Source: Gari tellinella (Eukaryota; Mollusca; Bivalvia; Cardiida; Psammobiidae). Taken from it: 64,000 nucleotides of DNA. A program made the translations under genes and the position numbers. Under the pieces are notes generated by a model. That model was given only the letters and a program-made list of their open reading frames with translations, was not told the DNA's origin and did no database searches. The stretch is taken from NCBI GenBank assembly GCA_922989275.2, contig OV277871.1, positions 26,236,693 through 26,300,692 of the forward strand. The letters run 5' to 3'. How positions within the stretch are numbered: position 1 is the stretch's first letter; every line of letters starts with the position of its first letter. This document shows positions 1-10,883 of this stretch, piece after piece.

Positions 1-104
1 AGAATGTAGCTTAAAGCAGGCTGAAAATGAAGCAAAATGCGCCTTCAGGTTAAGTACTAATATATTTTCAAAAGTAAAATCAGGGTATGGGACAAAGGGT
101 TTAA
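1..104. repeat. P1 palindromic MITE, cut by window edge
   Basis: The left half of the P1 core (AAAGCAGGCTGAAAAT) is followed by diverged sequence and the usual right end, GGGACAAAGGG running into TTAA at 101-104. The other half lies outside the window or is eroded. Confidence 0.55.
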
Positions 105-299
105 ATTGGATGATTGTGAAGGAATGGCTCTAAATGTAAGCGTTGATATTTTGAGAGATAAAGGAATAAGTTTTTGGCTAATTGACGGAAATTGTTTGTT
201 TTTTCAGTTTAAGCAACATATAGGCTAAAACTTAGGTAAATGTTTTGTTACATGAGATATACAAATAGCCAAACTATAATCACAAGCTGCTGTAGCCTT

Positions 300-512
300 T
301 CTTTCGCCCATTCACTCTCATTGACGCTTAAAAGAGCGTTTGCAAACAGTCTGGATCCCAATCTCCGCATCACGCGGCATCTGATCAGGATCAAAACTGT
401 TTAACACTTGTTTTGAAATTTCTTTAGTCATACTGCCTTTTTTCAAACTTTGAAACGATATTGCAGACAACACTGAAGCAGACGACAATGCATCGGTGAA
501 GGGGTAAAACTC
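300..512. repeat. G-core MITE (TTAA-type ends)
   Basis: The left end reads CGCCCATTCACTCTC and the right end GGTGAAGGGGTAAAAC, the CCC..GGG termini typical of this family. The central G core (338-410) is an imperfect dyad with CAAACAGTCTGGATC and GATCAAAACTGTTT arms. No coding sequence is present. Confidence 0.6.
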
Positions 513-540
513 TCACGAAAGTTTGGCAGTGAAAAGGTTT

Positions 541-721
541 GAACCCCTTCAATGCCTTATCCCGATACAGTAGTTTATTCAAACAGTTTAGATCTTGATC
601 AAATCGTTTGACGCTCATTTCAGTGAGTCTTAAGTCAAAAAACCTAAATTTTACATTTGAGAAATACCGGTAGACGACAATTGTTTAAAATTGGAGAAGT
701 CGTGGCAGGGAAATGGTCAAT
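541..721. repeat. G-core MITE, internally deleted
   Basis: It has the family ends (CCCCTTCAATGCC and GGCAGGGAAATGG) and one CAAACAGTTTAGATC arm, but the GC-rich centre of the core is missing. The subterminal block with GACGACAATTGTTT matches other copies. Confidence 0.5.
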
Positions 722-1169
722 ATCCCACCTGGGCTAGAATTCGTCGATAACCTGTTAAACGCCAACAACGTAATACATAAATAGAAGTTTGAGTAATTCA
801 TTCGGATACCAAAATTTAAACAGTTTTGTTTGTTTATGTAGTTGTTGCATCTAAACGCCAACGGTAGATAACGTTGGATGCTTGTTATATGTATATTGCA
901 TACTAGGTGGAATTGCAAATATATTTTCGGCTAACATTCTTAAACTCGAGTTTGCATTAATTTGAAGGTTCTAGTATTTCACGTTTTAAACTCGGCTAAA
1001 CGTTTGAAATGTAATTAGATGTATACATTGTTTCCCCTACATGTCCTAACTGCAGAGTAAATTTAGCATGCTGATTTATGTAACTCGCATCAAAACATTC
1101 GAACCACTATAAATTTAACTCTGTGAAGTCGAAATTTCCGTCGTTTCAATGTTAAATCGTGTCCTTGCG
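722..1169. other. AT-rich intergenic stretch
   Basis: I see no coding sequence, RNA gene or recognisable repeat here. The short open frames have no protein-like features. Confidence 0.5.
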
Positions 1170-1416
1170 GGTCGACTCATAGCCTGTTTCTAGTTTTGAA
1201 GACAGGTGACAACTTAAAGCAGGTTTAAAGTAAAGCAGAATGTGCCTTAAGGCACATTCTGCTTTACTTTCAGCCTGCTTTAAGCTAAAACCTGCTAGGC
1301 TATATAAAAAAATTTGTAATAGTAATTGTTCATGAGGGTATAAACTGAAACTATTTTCTTCAGCGGAGGAATTAATTAAATACGCTAATAGTCGTTTATA
1401 TGGGGGAAATGGTTAA
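1170..1416. repeat. P1 palindromic MITE
   Basis: The P1 core (1213-1284) is a near-perfect dyad of about 72 bp centred on GTGCCTTAAGGCAC. It is flanked by the family arms, including GTTTCTAGTTTTGAAGACAGG on the left. The right end is GGGGGAAATGG followed by TTAA at 1413-1416. The left terminus is eroded. Confidence 0.75.
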
Positions 1417-1898
1417 GTAGTCGCATTTCAGCTTAAGAAGTACGAATAACCTCAAGGTTTGATTGTACTGGTATTTTATCTGGCGGAAAATTGCCCATGA
1501 TATGAAGCAGGGTTCATGATAATTTCACGATATATATTGGGGAAATTTATTTATCATAAAACTGTGGCCTTAATCATACGGAAGAAAAATGTCCCGCCAT
1601 TAATTTCGGACTTCATAATAGATAGTCTTGCTCAACGACTGTATCTCTTGAGAAACGATAAATGAATGTTTCGGTGGCAATAAGTCCAATTATTAATAAC
1701 ACTGTCATCATAGAATTGTTCTTTTACGCCTTTAATTCAGTTCTCCTCTAAACAATTAGTTCCTAAAGTTCGTTGAGATGTGGGCAATAAGATAATTCGG
1801 CCTAAAGGCCTCGTGATCTCAATTGATTGACTCCACATCTCAACTCGTAACTTTAATCTAATGCACGATAATAAAAATCTACGAACTTGTTTTTTTTC
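1417..1898. other. AT-rich intergenic stretch
   Basis: No gene or clear repeat was recognised between two P1 elements. Confidence 0.5.
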
Positions 1899-2148
1899 TT
1901 AACCATTTACCCAATAACGCGTTTATAACATTAAATACAGGTGATCACTAAAGCAGGTTGAAAGTAAAGCAGAATGTGCCTTAAGGCACATTCTGCTTTA
2001 CTTTCAGCCTGCTTTATACTACTTTCTGCTAGGTTATATAAAATATTTGTTATGGTAATTGTTCATGAGGGTATAAACTGGAACTTATTTTTTCAGCGGG
2101 GAATAAATTAAATACGCTCAAAGTCGCTGCTATGGGGGAAAGGGATAA
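1899..2148. repeat. P1 palindromic MITE
   Basis: It starts with TTAACCATTTACCC (TTAA at 1899-1902). The core dyad at 1948-2016 is centred on GTGCCTTAAGGCAC. It ends with GGGGGAAAGGG, after which the TTAA is mutated. Orientation and internal order match the copy at 1170-1416. Confidence 0.75.
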
Positions 2149-3344
2149 ATACATATTGTCCACAAAAATCAGGGTTTGCCATTGCTATGATCTGCTGTAT
2201 GGACAAACACTACAGTGACTTTGGATCACTCTTGTATATTTTGTGTTCAGTAACACAGTGGAGATTGATTGCAATTGATTGAAGAGATTAAAAAAGGTTT
2301 CTGAAGCTTAAAAATCCAACGACAATTTTGAGGAAGGAGAAAAGAAGAAACTTTTATGAAATGAGATATTGTCACAATAAACGGACTTTAAACGTCCATG
2401 TACTCATACTGCTAAGAGAATAATTCGATTGCTATTTTTTCACCTACTTCAAAAGTTTCGTTAGCGTATTTTTTATTTTTCATCATTAATTGAAAAAGAA
2501 ACTCTCAATATTCGTGTTAAACTGTTTGGATCTTGATAAAATCCTGATATTGAAAACTATTTCAAGAACTAAAATACCATGGCCAGTTTTCATTGAACTT
2601 TTGTCCTATTTTCACCCATTCTCGTTTTATCATTAGTTACAGAAATGACAATGGTAACATGCGCGGATTCAACGGTTTTTCTCAGAGGAGATGATTTAAC
2701 ATACAATTGAAGAGACAAACTAAAACTAAACATGTTTATTTTACATGTCAAAAATATTATTTCAACTACAAACAGATTGGAGCCAGATTGCACGCCGGGA
2801 AACCCGTCGTCTGTCCAGGTTTCAAACTATCTATCTGCCACTCAGATTGAAAATAATATTCAACATTAACGAGCAAATGCCATTTTGCTACAATTTAGTG
2901 CTTTGCTTTTTTGTTTCGTTTAAAACGGTACAAAATAACGTATTTGACACTGTACAACTTAAATTTAGTGTTTGCCAGTGGGTTCTGCTCCCCGGCTAAT
3001 CCCTTCTTGATCCGCGCATAGTCATTCATTTGTATGCCGCCTTCTTGAGTGAGATAATTAATAATATAAGATTTATATATCCTATTAAGACTCACGTCAG
3101 CTATACTGTGCCGTCGTAGTTTACGAGACAATCAAATATACGGCAGAGAAATTGTCTTCTCTCCGCACTCGTGTGTACTCACCAATTTACCTTCAGCGGC
3201 CCATTCACACTAAATATATGATTGTCAAAATACCATGGCCCCTTTTTCAATCCTTCTTTATTTTTACCAATAACACCATATATACGGTTTTTTACGTCTT
3301 TGGTTGATTCCTACAGTGAAGAAAATAGTTAATACAATCTAGAA
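2149..3344. other. Intergenic stretch with small G-family remnants
   Basis: A lone arm resembling AAACTGTTTGGATCTTG occurs near 2520, the only repeat trace seen. Overlapping open frames of 60-85 codons on both strands are AT-rich and show no domain. Confidence 0.4.
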
Positions 3345-3473
3345 GATGATAGCTTAAAGAAGGTTGAAATTAAAGCAGAATGCGCCTTAAGGCGCATTCT
3401 GCTTTACTTTCAATCTACTTTAAGTGGTCAGCTATCTTCCATACTAGAAACAAGCTATTTGGTAATGGGTTAA
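3345..3473. repeat. P1 palindromic MITE, right part
   Basis: The core dyad (3353-3424) has the GCGCCTTAAGGCGC centre, followed by the right arm and GGTAATGGG-TTAA (3470-3473). The left end was not located. A separate short dyad with CTAAACCGGAC arms follows at about 3494-3540, probably a different small inverted repeat. Confidence 0.65.
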
Positions 3474-3545
3474 AACCCCGTTAAACTGGTAACTACTCTA
3501 AACCGGACAATTTTGTTGTCCCCGCACATGTCCGGTTTAGAGGGG

Positions 3546-4860
3546 TTTCACTATATACGTCTTTGCATTTAACTGCACTATCATATTGATCAATACACTG
3601 CTCATTTCTTCTTTGCCAACCATCGTTAATTTAATTGTCAACATAATTTAATATAAAAAGATTGAAACATTGATCAATTCAATTGATGAGACAAAACGCA
3701 TTATTATTATTGACAGTTGGTCAATGAGTATTTGAGCTCTCTGATATTCTTCAATATATTAGTTCAAACATATTTATTCAGCAAATATACACATCACATA
3801 GAAATATACAACAGCAAGAAGGGATTGAATGAATGAATGGTGTTTTACGGCCCATCGAAGAAGGGATTGAAACGAAAAACATTAAAGTTTTATATGATTT
3901 CTCTCCCTGAACGTGCAATGTACATAGAGGATCTTACATAAATGCTCATTATTCATCATCTTTAATAAACGAGTTGACTAAAATAATATGATGGCGTCAT
4001 TTTCACTTTAGTCAACGAGTATATTAAAAATGATAAATAATGAGCACGAATGTGAGACTCAATTTATTACATAACAAGTTTAAGCACCAATTAGTGTGTA
4101 TACCCTTCGCTATATATATTTTCCGGCAAAACGATACGTTATTTATGTTAACGTCGTTTCAAATGACGTCATTTGGCGTCTCGCTACATGCAGCGCTTGT
4201 GGACGAACAGATTGGGCCGGAGCCCAAAAATGATATTCAACTAGTGGATTACGCTATTTACAAAATTGCTTTATGTCACTCTCAGACAGCAAGTTATGTG
4301 ATAAAAGTAATTGCAAAATATATGGTCAGTTATTTTATTAAACAAGACGTTTATAAAGGTTTTTGAGAAGATAAATCAATGACATAATGCAATAAACAGT
4401 ATATTTGATGTTATTCATTTTTTGAAAGAATCTCAAAGAAAAGCAATTACTAATGATCATGTTATGTTCAATAGATACCTCTAGCTGTGTATAGCTATTA
4501 CTGGCATTGGTTCAGATTATTAGATACAACGATATTGAGTCACAGGACAGCCTCCTTAGCAAGAAAATATTAACTAGTTGAACCGTTTGCTTCTAACAAT
4601 AAATGTTTGTACTGCCTTGAATATATGTGTATTAGTTTCGAGAGAAAGAGAGGCGTCACCGAACACGAAACTATTCAATGATAGTTCGCATAGTGCTGAA
4701 ACTGTACTGAAGAGTTCACGACGAATATGTTGGTAGAGTGGGCATGTTGAAAGAAGTGGTAGGTGTCTTCAATCAACCACACTGACAAAGTGCTGACTCT
4801 ACTACACCCTTAGAAAAAGATCTGCATTTAATGCACTGCACTTTGTACGTAGTCGGTATG
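3546..4860. other. AT-rich intergenic stretch
   Basis: The longest frame (108 codons, 4040-4366, plus strand) has no recognisable domain and I do not call it. A perfect TGACGTCA (ATF/CREB-like octamer) lies at 4164-4171. The GAATGAATG-rich patch near 3830 looks repeat-like but I cannot place it. Confidence 0.4.
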
Positions 4861-5050
4861 TTATACTTGGGACTTTCTATCACCAGTGTAAAAATGTGCA
4901 GGTGTTCTTAGCCTGTCCTTGTTTAAAAGTCGCTTAAAAGTTTGTAGAAAATGTGCACATTTTAATTCTGGCGGTAGTGTATTCCATACATTGATAGCAA
5001 TATAATAAATGGACTCAAGTGAGTAAAACACAATTGTGTTGTTTCATCAT
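4861..5050 (-). pseudogene. LINE reverse-transcriptase ORF, C-terminal relic
   Basis: The minus strand reads about 60 codons ending in a stop at 4861-4863. They contain NVWNTLPPELK followed by FLQTFKRLL, the WNxLP..FK signature at the extreme C terminus of many CR1/L2/Jockey-type LINE ORF2 proteins. An in-frame stop bounds the segment upstream, and no RT core is left. It is therefore an old, heavily 5'-truncated insertion. It is distinct in sequence from the LINE copies at 24.4 and 38.3 kb. The family assignment rests on this short motif only. Confidence 0.5.
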
Positions 5051-5503
5051 TTATTTACAAGAGTGAGGTGTTATAGAACTTGCACCGCAGACTGCTGTTC
5101 TGTTCTGTATGAGCATGCACCGTTTATTTAGTTAACTATATAGTTTGTTTCAAGAAACTCCCAATGACTGAAGTTTGATATATAGAACAATAGTTTAATC
5201 TGAGGGTCTCCTACCAGTAGCTAGGATATGAGGTTAAATTATTGTTTTGCATTTCTGTACATTATAGTTATTTTAGTCAGAGTTATGCTATATCCTTGAA
5301 TGTGTTTTTTTTTGCTTTTCAATCCAAGATATTGCAATTCTTTGAAAAAAAACAATTTCATACAATTTTGCACACCCATCTACAGCATGAATTCCACCAC
5401 CCATTCCGCTGAATATCTTTTTTAAAGATATTCCTCGTTCTATATGTTATTACAATGCGGCTGCGTTTCGTTTGCGTTTAAACGGTAAAGAGTTAGGGCT
5501 CCC
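5051..5503. other. Intergenic stretch, relic of a CAGTGG-type MITE
   Basis: The segment around 5460-5495 (GTTTCGTTTGCGTTTAAACG) matches the subterminal part of the 246-bp MITEs found later. Nothing else was recognised. Confidence 0.35.
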
Positions 5504-5725
5504 TTAATCCCTTCACTGCCGTGACGTCATCAAATTTTAACAATTGTCGTCTGCTGTTATTTCTCAAAATTAAAATTTGGCGATTTTGACTTAAGAAATA
5601 TTGAAATGAATGTCAAACAGTTTGTATCCTGCTCAGACGCCGCGTTACGCGGCGTCTGAACAGGATCCAAACAGTTTGCAAATAACAAGTGTACTCGGGG
5701 TAAGGCAGTGAAGTGAAGGGGTTAA
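5504..5725. repeat. G-core MITE, complete, TTAA flanked
   Basis: This 222-bp element runs from TTAA (5504-5507) with CCCTTCACTGCC to GTGAAGGGG-TTAA (5722-5725). The core at 5636-5656 is a perfect dyad with 9-bp arms, GACGCCGCG / CGCGGCGTC. A TGACGTCA octamer sits just inside the left end (5522-5529). TTAA ends with CCC termini suggest mobilisation by a piggyBac- or Kolobok-like transposase; none is encoded here. Confidence 0.8.
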
Positions 5726-6169
5726 CTGTACATATTTCTATTTCTCAAGTAACAAAACATTTACCAAGGTTTTAGCCTTTATGTTGTTTGATCTAAAGTA
5801 GTTCTGATGTAAATGAACAGGTGCTATATCATATCTTTTCATTTCATCGTGGAATATTCGTGTTGATTTAATCAATAACAAAACATATTGAGTGATGTTT
5901 AAATAAAGTGCATTGAACAAAACACTTGAAAGCACCTTAACTTTGCAGTACAGGGACCGAGTATATAATATATATGAATATACTTTGCAAAAAGTGCTAA
6001 GTCAGGTCAAAGGTTTCGAAAGGAGTACCGTGCTCTACGTTTGCACTGTTTGTCTAACTAAAACAAGTTTTGGAGGCAAAGCTGTCGCGATTAGAAGTAC
6101 TAGATAATGGAAGCGTTCATTATACTTATTTCACATTAAAGGTAAAATATATAAACAAGATTAAATAAC

Positions 6170-6391
6170 GTGAGTTTTGCTCATCTGCTTCAATTTTGTT
6201 GTCTGCAATATCGTTTCAAAGTTACTTTTCAGCCAAAATGCCTGACACAATTTCAATACGAGTGTCAAACAGTTTGGATCCTGAACAGCCGCCGCCTTAC
6301 ACGTTGTCCAATCAGGATCCAAACTGTCTGGTCAGGATCCCAAACTGTTTTCAAATGCGCGTTTGAGCGTCATTGAGAGTAAAAGGGTTAA
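6170..6391. repeat. G-core MITE
   Basis: It has the CAAACAGTTTGGATCCTG arm, a degenerate GC-rich centre with an extra GGATCC arm (partial duplication), and the right end GAGAGTAAAAGGG-TTAA (6388-6391). The left terminus is mutated. Confidence 0.6.
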
Positions 6392-6671
6392 GATGCATAC
6401 TGAGGCATTTTGACCTGGTGTCTGATCCGATTCTAGACTGTTTGTCATATTTAGACAACGTTCAATCAGCAGTCAAAATATTAAAACAGAAACAAAGATG
6501 CTACAAACGATTAATCGAATCGGCTAATCAGTGGGATTTGTAGAAACAACAGATCAGATAGAATATATATAGGTCCAAAACTATGTATCTCGTTTCAAGA
6601 TAACTAAGCCTAAATACCCTATCCCGAAGTGCTCCATACGGTTTAACTTAAAACACTTGTTAGAGAATTAT

Positions 6672-6888
6672 AACCTCTCCACTGCCAACCTCTAGTACAA
6701 TAGTTATTCGCAAACAGTTTGAATCCTGATCAGACGCCGCTTTATGCGGTGTCTGCTCATGATCATAACACTTTTGACACTCATTTCCACATTGCAATTG
6801 TCAATTTACCTAAAATATTTACTTTTAGAAATAAAAGCGGACAATTCCTAATTCAAGCAGATTACGTCTTGGCAGTGAAGAGGTCTAA
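6672..6888. repeat. G-core MITE
   Basis: The ends are CCTCTCCACTGCC and GGCAGTGAAGAGG. The core CAGACGCCGCTTTATGCGGTGTCTG (6731-6755) is an imperfect dyad. Any open frame across it is spurious. Confidence 0.65.
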
Positions 6889-6950
6889 AGAATATCTGAT
6901 AAAAGACAAGTACAAGGGCATAAAAATATAATGTACCATATTAAACATAT

Positions 6951-7174
6951 TTAACCCTAGCGACGAATATACTCGCCATTAACAAAAATGTATCGTTCTG
7001 TGAAGAGTACATTTATTATATGCAAACAGTATACCCTGATCAGAGGGCTCCATCTGCACTATTTGTAATTGTAAATTTGAAAATAATTGCAAAACCACCC
7101 CTAAATGATAAACAATGACACAATTAAAACGAGCCTAGACTTGTTCATTTATAAGTTCAGGGTAAATGAGTTAA
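6951..7174. repeat. TTAA MITE with variant core (GAGGGCTCC)
   Basis: It runs TTAACCCTAGCGACG to GGGTAAATGAG-TTAA. The core is the GATCAGAGGGCTCC variant, also seen at 44.3 kb and in the tandem array at 58.7-59.7 kb, instead of the GACGCC core. Only one half of the core is preserved. Confidence 0.6.
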
Positions 7175-7249
7175 CGTATCATTATAATACCATTAATTCC
7201 ATCCATAAACATTCGTTTGTGGAATCGTAATAGCAATAGTAAACAGTTG

Positions 7250-7513
7250 TTAACCCTATCAATTATCCCTTTACCTGATAGCCTATTTATAGTATTGGAG
7301 ATAGGTGACTACTTAAATCAGGCTGAAAGTAAAGCAGAATGCGCCTTAAGGCGCATTCTGCTTTACTTTCAGCCTGCTTTAAGCTATCATGTGCTAGAAT
7401 ATAGAAATTATTCCCTATAATATATATTCATGACTGATTAAATTGGAACTTTTTTCTTCTGCGGAGGAATAAATCAAATTCGCTAAAAGGCGCTTCTATG
7501 GGGGAAAGGGTTA
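7250..7513. repeat. P1 palindromic MITE
   Basis: The perfect core dyad at 7312-7384 has a GCGCCTTAAGGCGC centre. The ends are TTAACCCTATC and GGGGGAAAGGGTTA. Confidence 0.8.
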
Positions 7514-7524
7514 TAGTGAGATTT

Positions 7525-7731
7525 TTACCCCTTTACCGCCATATTCATGATATTGTCGTCTACTTCAATATTGTAGTCTACAATGTCGTTTCAAAGTTAG
7601 ATCTAAGGCAGTTATTTCAAAACAATTGGCAAACAGTTTTGATCCAGATCAGACGCGGCGTAATGCGGCGTCTACTCAGGATAAAAACTGTTCGCAAATA
7701 CGCTTAATGACTTCATTGAGAATTAAATTAA
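7525..7731. repeat. G-core MITE
   Basis: The left end reads TTACCCCTTTACCGCC and the right end GAGAATTAAATTAAC. The core GACGCGGCGTAATGCGGCGTC (7660-7680) is slightly imperfect. Confidence 0.6.
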
Positions 7732-7973
7732 CAGTATCTATATCGTCAGAACTATCTTAGCTGTATAATAATATTGTGGTGGGTACAGAAAAGTCACACC
7801 AGAATTGCTGGCTGCTGATGGCTAGCTTTTATTATCAAATTAAACTTATAAAGACAATTCCACTTTACAAACTGCTTTAACTATTTCACTATCCATGACG
7901 TCATTAAACGCATTTGTAAATTAAGTTGATTCTCAGACGCCGCGTAACGCGGCGTTTTATCAGGATCATATAG

Positions 7974-8121
7974 GATCTGTCATGAGTCGATGCTTACGAC
8001 AAGCTGATCTAAAACGAGTCTAGAATTAAAATGTTATTAAGCGAGCCTTGGCGAGCTTAATAACTTTTCTATTCTAGACGAGTTTGAGATCAACTTGTCT
8101 TAAACATCGAGGAGTGACAGA
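7974..8121. repeat. Foldback element, ~148 bp
   Basis: An imperfect palindrome runs over its whole length: the left arm begins CTGTCATGAGTCGATG and the right arm ends CATCGAGGAGTGACAG. The inner arms share AACGAGTCTAGAA and its complement. It abuts a G-core fragment (7930-7975). No other copy is visible in this window. Confidence 0.6.
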
Positions 8122-9150
8122 TTCTTTATCTCACATTACCAATAGACTACAACGATTAAGCTATTTTTCAAGCAATAAGCATTTTTTTGGAACCCCGGTG
8201 ACGTCAAAACGCCGTTATAAATAATGACGTTATAGTGACGTCATTAAAGTGATCTTACACATGTTGGAGATAAGGATATTCGTCATCGTTGTTCGCTATA
8301 GAAAACAGGGGTAGTTATGTGAGAAAAAAACTGTTTGCCACTTGTTTTGAAATTTTGTCAGTTTTATTGCCTTAAACCTAACTTTAAAACGATATTGCAG
8401 AAGTATAAAAAATAAGACACCAATTGGCGTAATCCTAATTGCTAAAATACAAAAAAAACCTCGAAAAATAAAAATAAAATGTTGGTTTAATGTGCAAATA
8501 GTATTTAACAAATATGATAACATTAATAATTATTCACTCTCTAATATGGTCTTTTTCAATTTGATAAAGGTTTCGTTTAAGATTTGACAGGTATTAGGCT
8601 GGTCCGCGAACCATCTTAGAACGTCGGTTAGTTTTATATTAAGGCGCTTTATGCTTTTACATTCAACGTGGTTTAAGTAATCGAGCTTGAAAAATAGAAA
8701 AATTGAAAGTCTCTGGATTTTTCATGATCAACTTATGGCAGCCCTGGGCCTTCGTCTGCACAGTTTGTCATACTGCAAATCATCGGAAAAGAAAAAACAC
8801 AAAATAGTCAAAAATGGACTTAACTCAGTTGAAAACTGAAATTGTCCAATTTGAAGTTTCAGGGAGGAAAGGTTTAAAGCAGACGCCAAATTTTGCAGTC
8901 AACGGCTCACACATTCTTCTGCATAATCCAAACCATTCAACCGCTTATCATGGCTATGACGTGAGTTGGCAAATTAGTTCGAGATTAGAAGCGTCTGGTC
9001 AAGATCAATATTGTTTAACACTCTCGTAGATGTTTTGGCGGCCACTAACATTTGGGTTTTCTCGGATTCAACTGATATTTAAACTAAATTTGATTGTTTC
9101 AAGAGATGGCTCTTCTGAAACATATGATAATTTAGCAGATGAATTGTTTG
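8122..9150. other. Intergenic stretch with MITE fragments
   Basis: Contents: a TGACGTCA at 8236-8243; a G-family fragment at about 8320-8405 (no centre); and a fragment ending ACTTATGGCAGCCCTG (about 8700-8746), the terminus of the CAGGG-ended MITE family. No gene was recognised. Confidence 0.45.
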
Positions 9151-9358
9151 CCCCTCCATTGCCTTACCCCGAGTACAATAGTTATTTGAAAACATTTTTA
9201 GCCTGATCAGACGCCGCGTTAAGCGGCGTCTGGTTAGGCTAAAAAATGTTTGTCACTCATTTCAATTTTCTTAAGTCAATGTACCTAAAATTTCAGTTTG
9301 AGAAATAAAAGCGAACGACAACTGTTTTAGATTGTCAATCATAGCAGTGAAGGGGTTA
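9151..9358. repeat. G-core MITE at unit 1 start
   Basis: The ends are CCCCTCCATTGCC and GCAGTGAAGGGGTTA. The core at about 9210-9230 has one mismatch in the stem (GCG against AGC). Its counterpart in unit 2 is 33,714-33,897, so this insertion predates the duplication. Confidence 0.7.
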
Positions 9359-10547
9359 TAATTCAGCAAGAGATGACAGCAGTGGAATAAGTAACTGCTC
9401 GAATCTGTCAGTTAAGTGTTATTTGTGTGTTTTTAATGTGTACATAATGTGCATATAATACTGTTTATTAGGCAGAATTGGTTAGTAATTTGTAATAGTG
9501 AGTTTTTACAACTAACGGCACCATTAACTATTTCACTGTCAATATGACATAATAACCCGTCTAACATAATCACAACCATTATAAGTATCGTCTGCTTAAA
9601 CTTTTCGTCTGCCTTTATTATCACTGATGTATAACATTTAAAAGTTTGGCATGTTTAACTTTAAATATGAAAGTTCGATATGCGTGTCAAACTGCTTGGT
9701 TCCATTAGGAGCCAATCTGTTTGCAAATGTTAGTGGAGTCGGGTTTAGCAGTGAAAGGGGTTTATGTTGTTCTAGCATCAGAGAATGTTTCTTGAATCCA
9801 AATAGCTTATAATAACTTTTATTACGCCAACTTATTGGCATTGTCAAATTTGCAGTTACAACAAAGCTCTGTATTGCAATTTTTTCATAATTATCATAAA
9901 CATATAAAACCTTTTGGAACTCCATGATATACCGACTTTCTCGGCATCTCATCAGTATCTAAACAGTTCGCAACAGGTATTACTATTGGCACTAGCTTGC
10001 AAAAGATATATTAGGACTCTCGATAATACTACTTGCTCTCTATTACAGAGTCGTTAAGGAGGAAATAAATCACGACTTTACTGCATCATTCGAAGACACC
10101 TGCAAATAGAAAACAAATGTCCCTGGTGAATGGCTCTGTCATAAACCTTTGCAATGCAAAATCTAATACAACTATTTCTGTTTGAAAGATTTAAAGTTCT
10201 TATAAACTCTGATGGCATTTTAATTTTTTGATATATACTTTACAAAGTAGATATATATATATATATAAACGATTTCGACTCTAGTCCAGAATGCGTCATC
10301 TAATTTCATCTCTACTGCTTGTAAAAGGTGCAAATACTATGTATGGGTACTATATGGGTTGAAATGTTGATAAACCAATGTTTTGGGCGTGGTTATGTGT
10401 CAACAATATATAAACGGCTGGTGGTCTTTTCAGTATCTAGGTGATACCGAACCTCCAGAAAGAGTGGAATTCGAACATAAGAAGAATACTTCGTGTGCTC
10501 TCTCGTTATTTCACGAGTACAGTATTCAGCGCTACTCCACGATTGTA
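9359..10547. other. Unit 1 unique-type sequence, no gene
   Basis: It is homologous to 33,899-35,336. It contains a degenerate G-family fragment (about 9640-9763, paired with 34,180-34,280) and a TA microsatellite (10,248-10,266). The conserved block at 9,995-10,180 has no long open frame. Confidence 0.5.
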
Positions 10548-10549
10548 TA

Positions 10550-10881
10550 CAGTGCTCCATTTCTTCAACGTCTCTCCTAGCAACGACTCCCTCCTTACAA
10601 CGACCCCTGTGGCAGATCCATACACAGAAAAGGTATGTCTTTTACTGCTGCAGTATCGTCTGCTTCAAATTGACGTCTGCTGTTTTCTCAAAGTTACATA
10701 TTGGATTTTATGACAGAAAAAAACCCTGAATGACGAGTGAACAAACAGCTTGACGCGGCGTCTGATCTGAAATCAAGCCATTTGCAAATGTTGACCAATT
10801 CCCCTCCCTAAAACGACTCACTCCGAACAACACACACAACTTTTGTCTCCTATTGGGTGTCTTTGTAGGGGTTTGGGGCTG
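10550..10881. repeat. TA-flanked MITE, CAGTGCTCC ends (family C)
   Basis: The 332-bp insertion has TA at 10,548-10,549 and 10,882-10,883. Unit 2 carries the empty site GTATACTTATC at about 35,335-35,345 with a single TA. Termini are CAGTGCTCC and GGGGCTG. Inside are CTGCTTCAAATTGACGTCTG and a reduced G core. TA duplication with CAG ends suggests a Tc1/mariner-type transposase acted on it. Relatives lie at 25,262-25,598 (inverted) and 43,788-44,112. Confidence 0.7.
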
Positions 10882-10883
10882 TA

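Noticed and set aside
1213..1284. P1 dyad as a transcription terminator or microRNA precursor
   Set aside because: It is a multicopy MITE core in an animal genome; nothing here shows transcription. Hairpin processing is only raised as a test in the findings.
4040..4366. 108-codon plus-strand frame
   Set aside because: No domain, AT-rich, no promoter or splice context that I can support.
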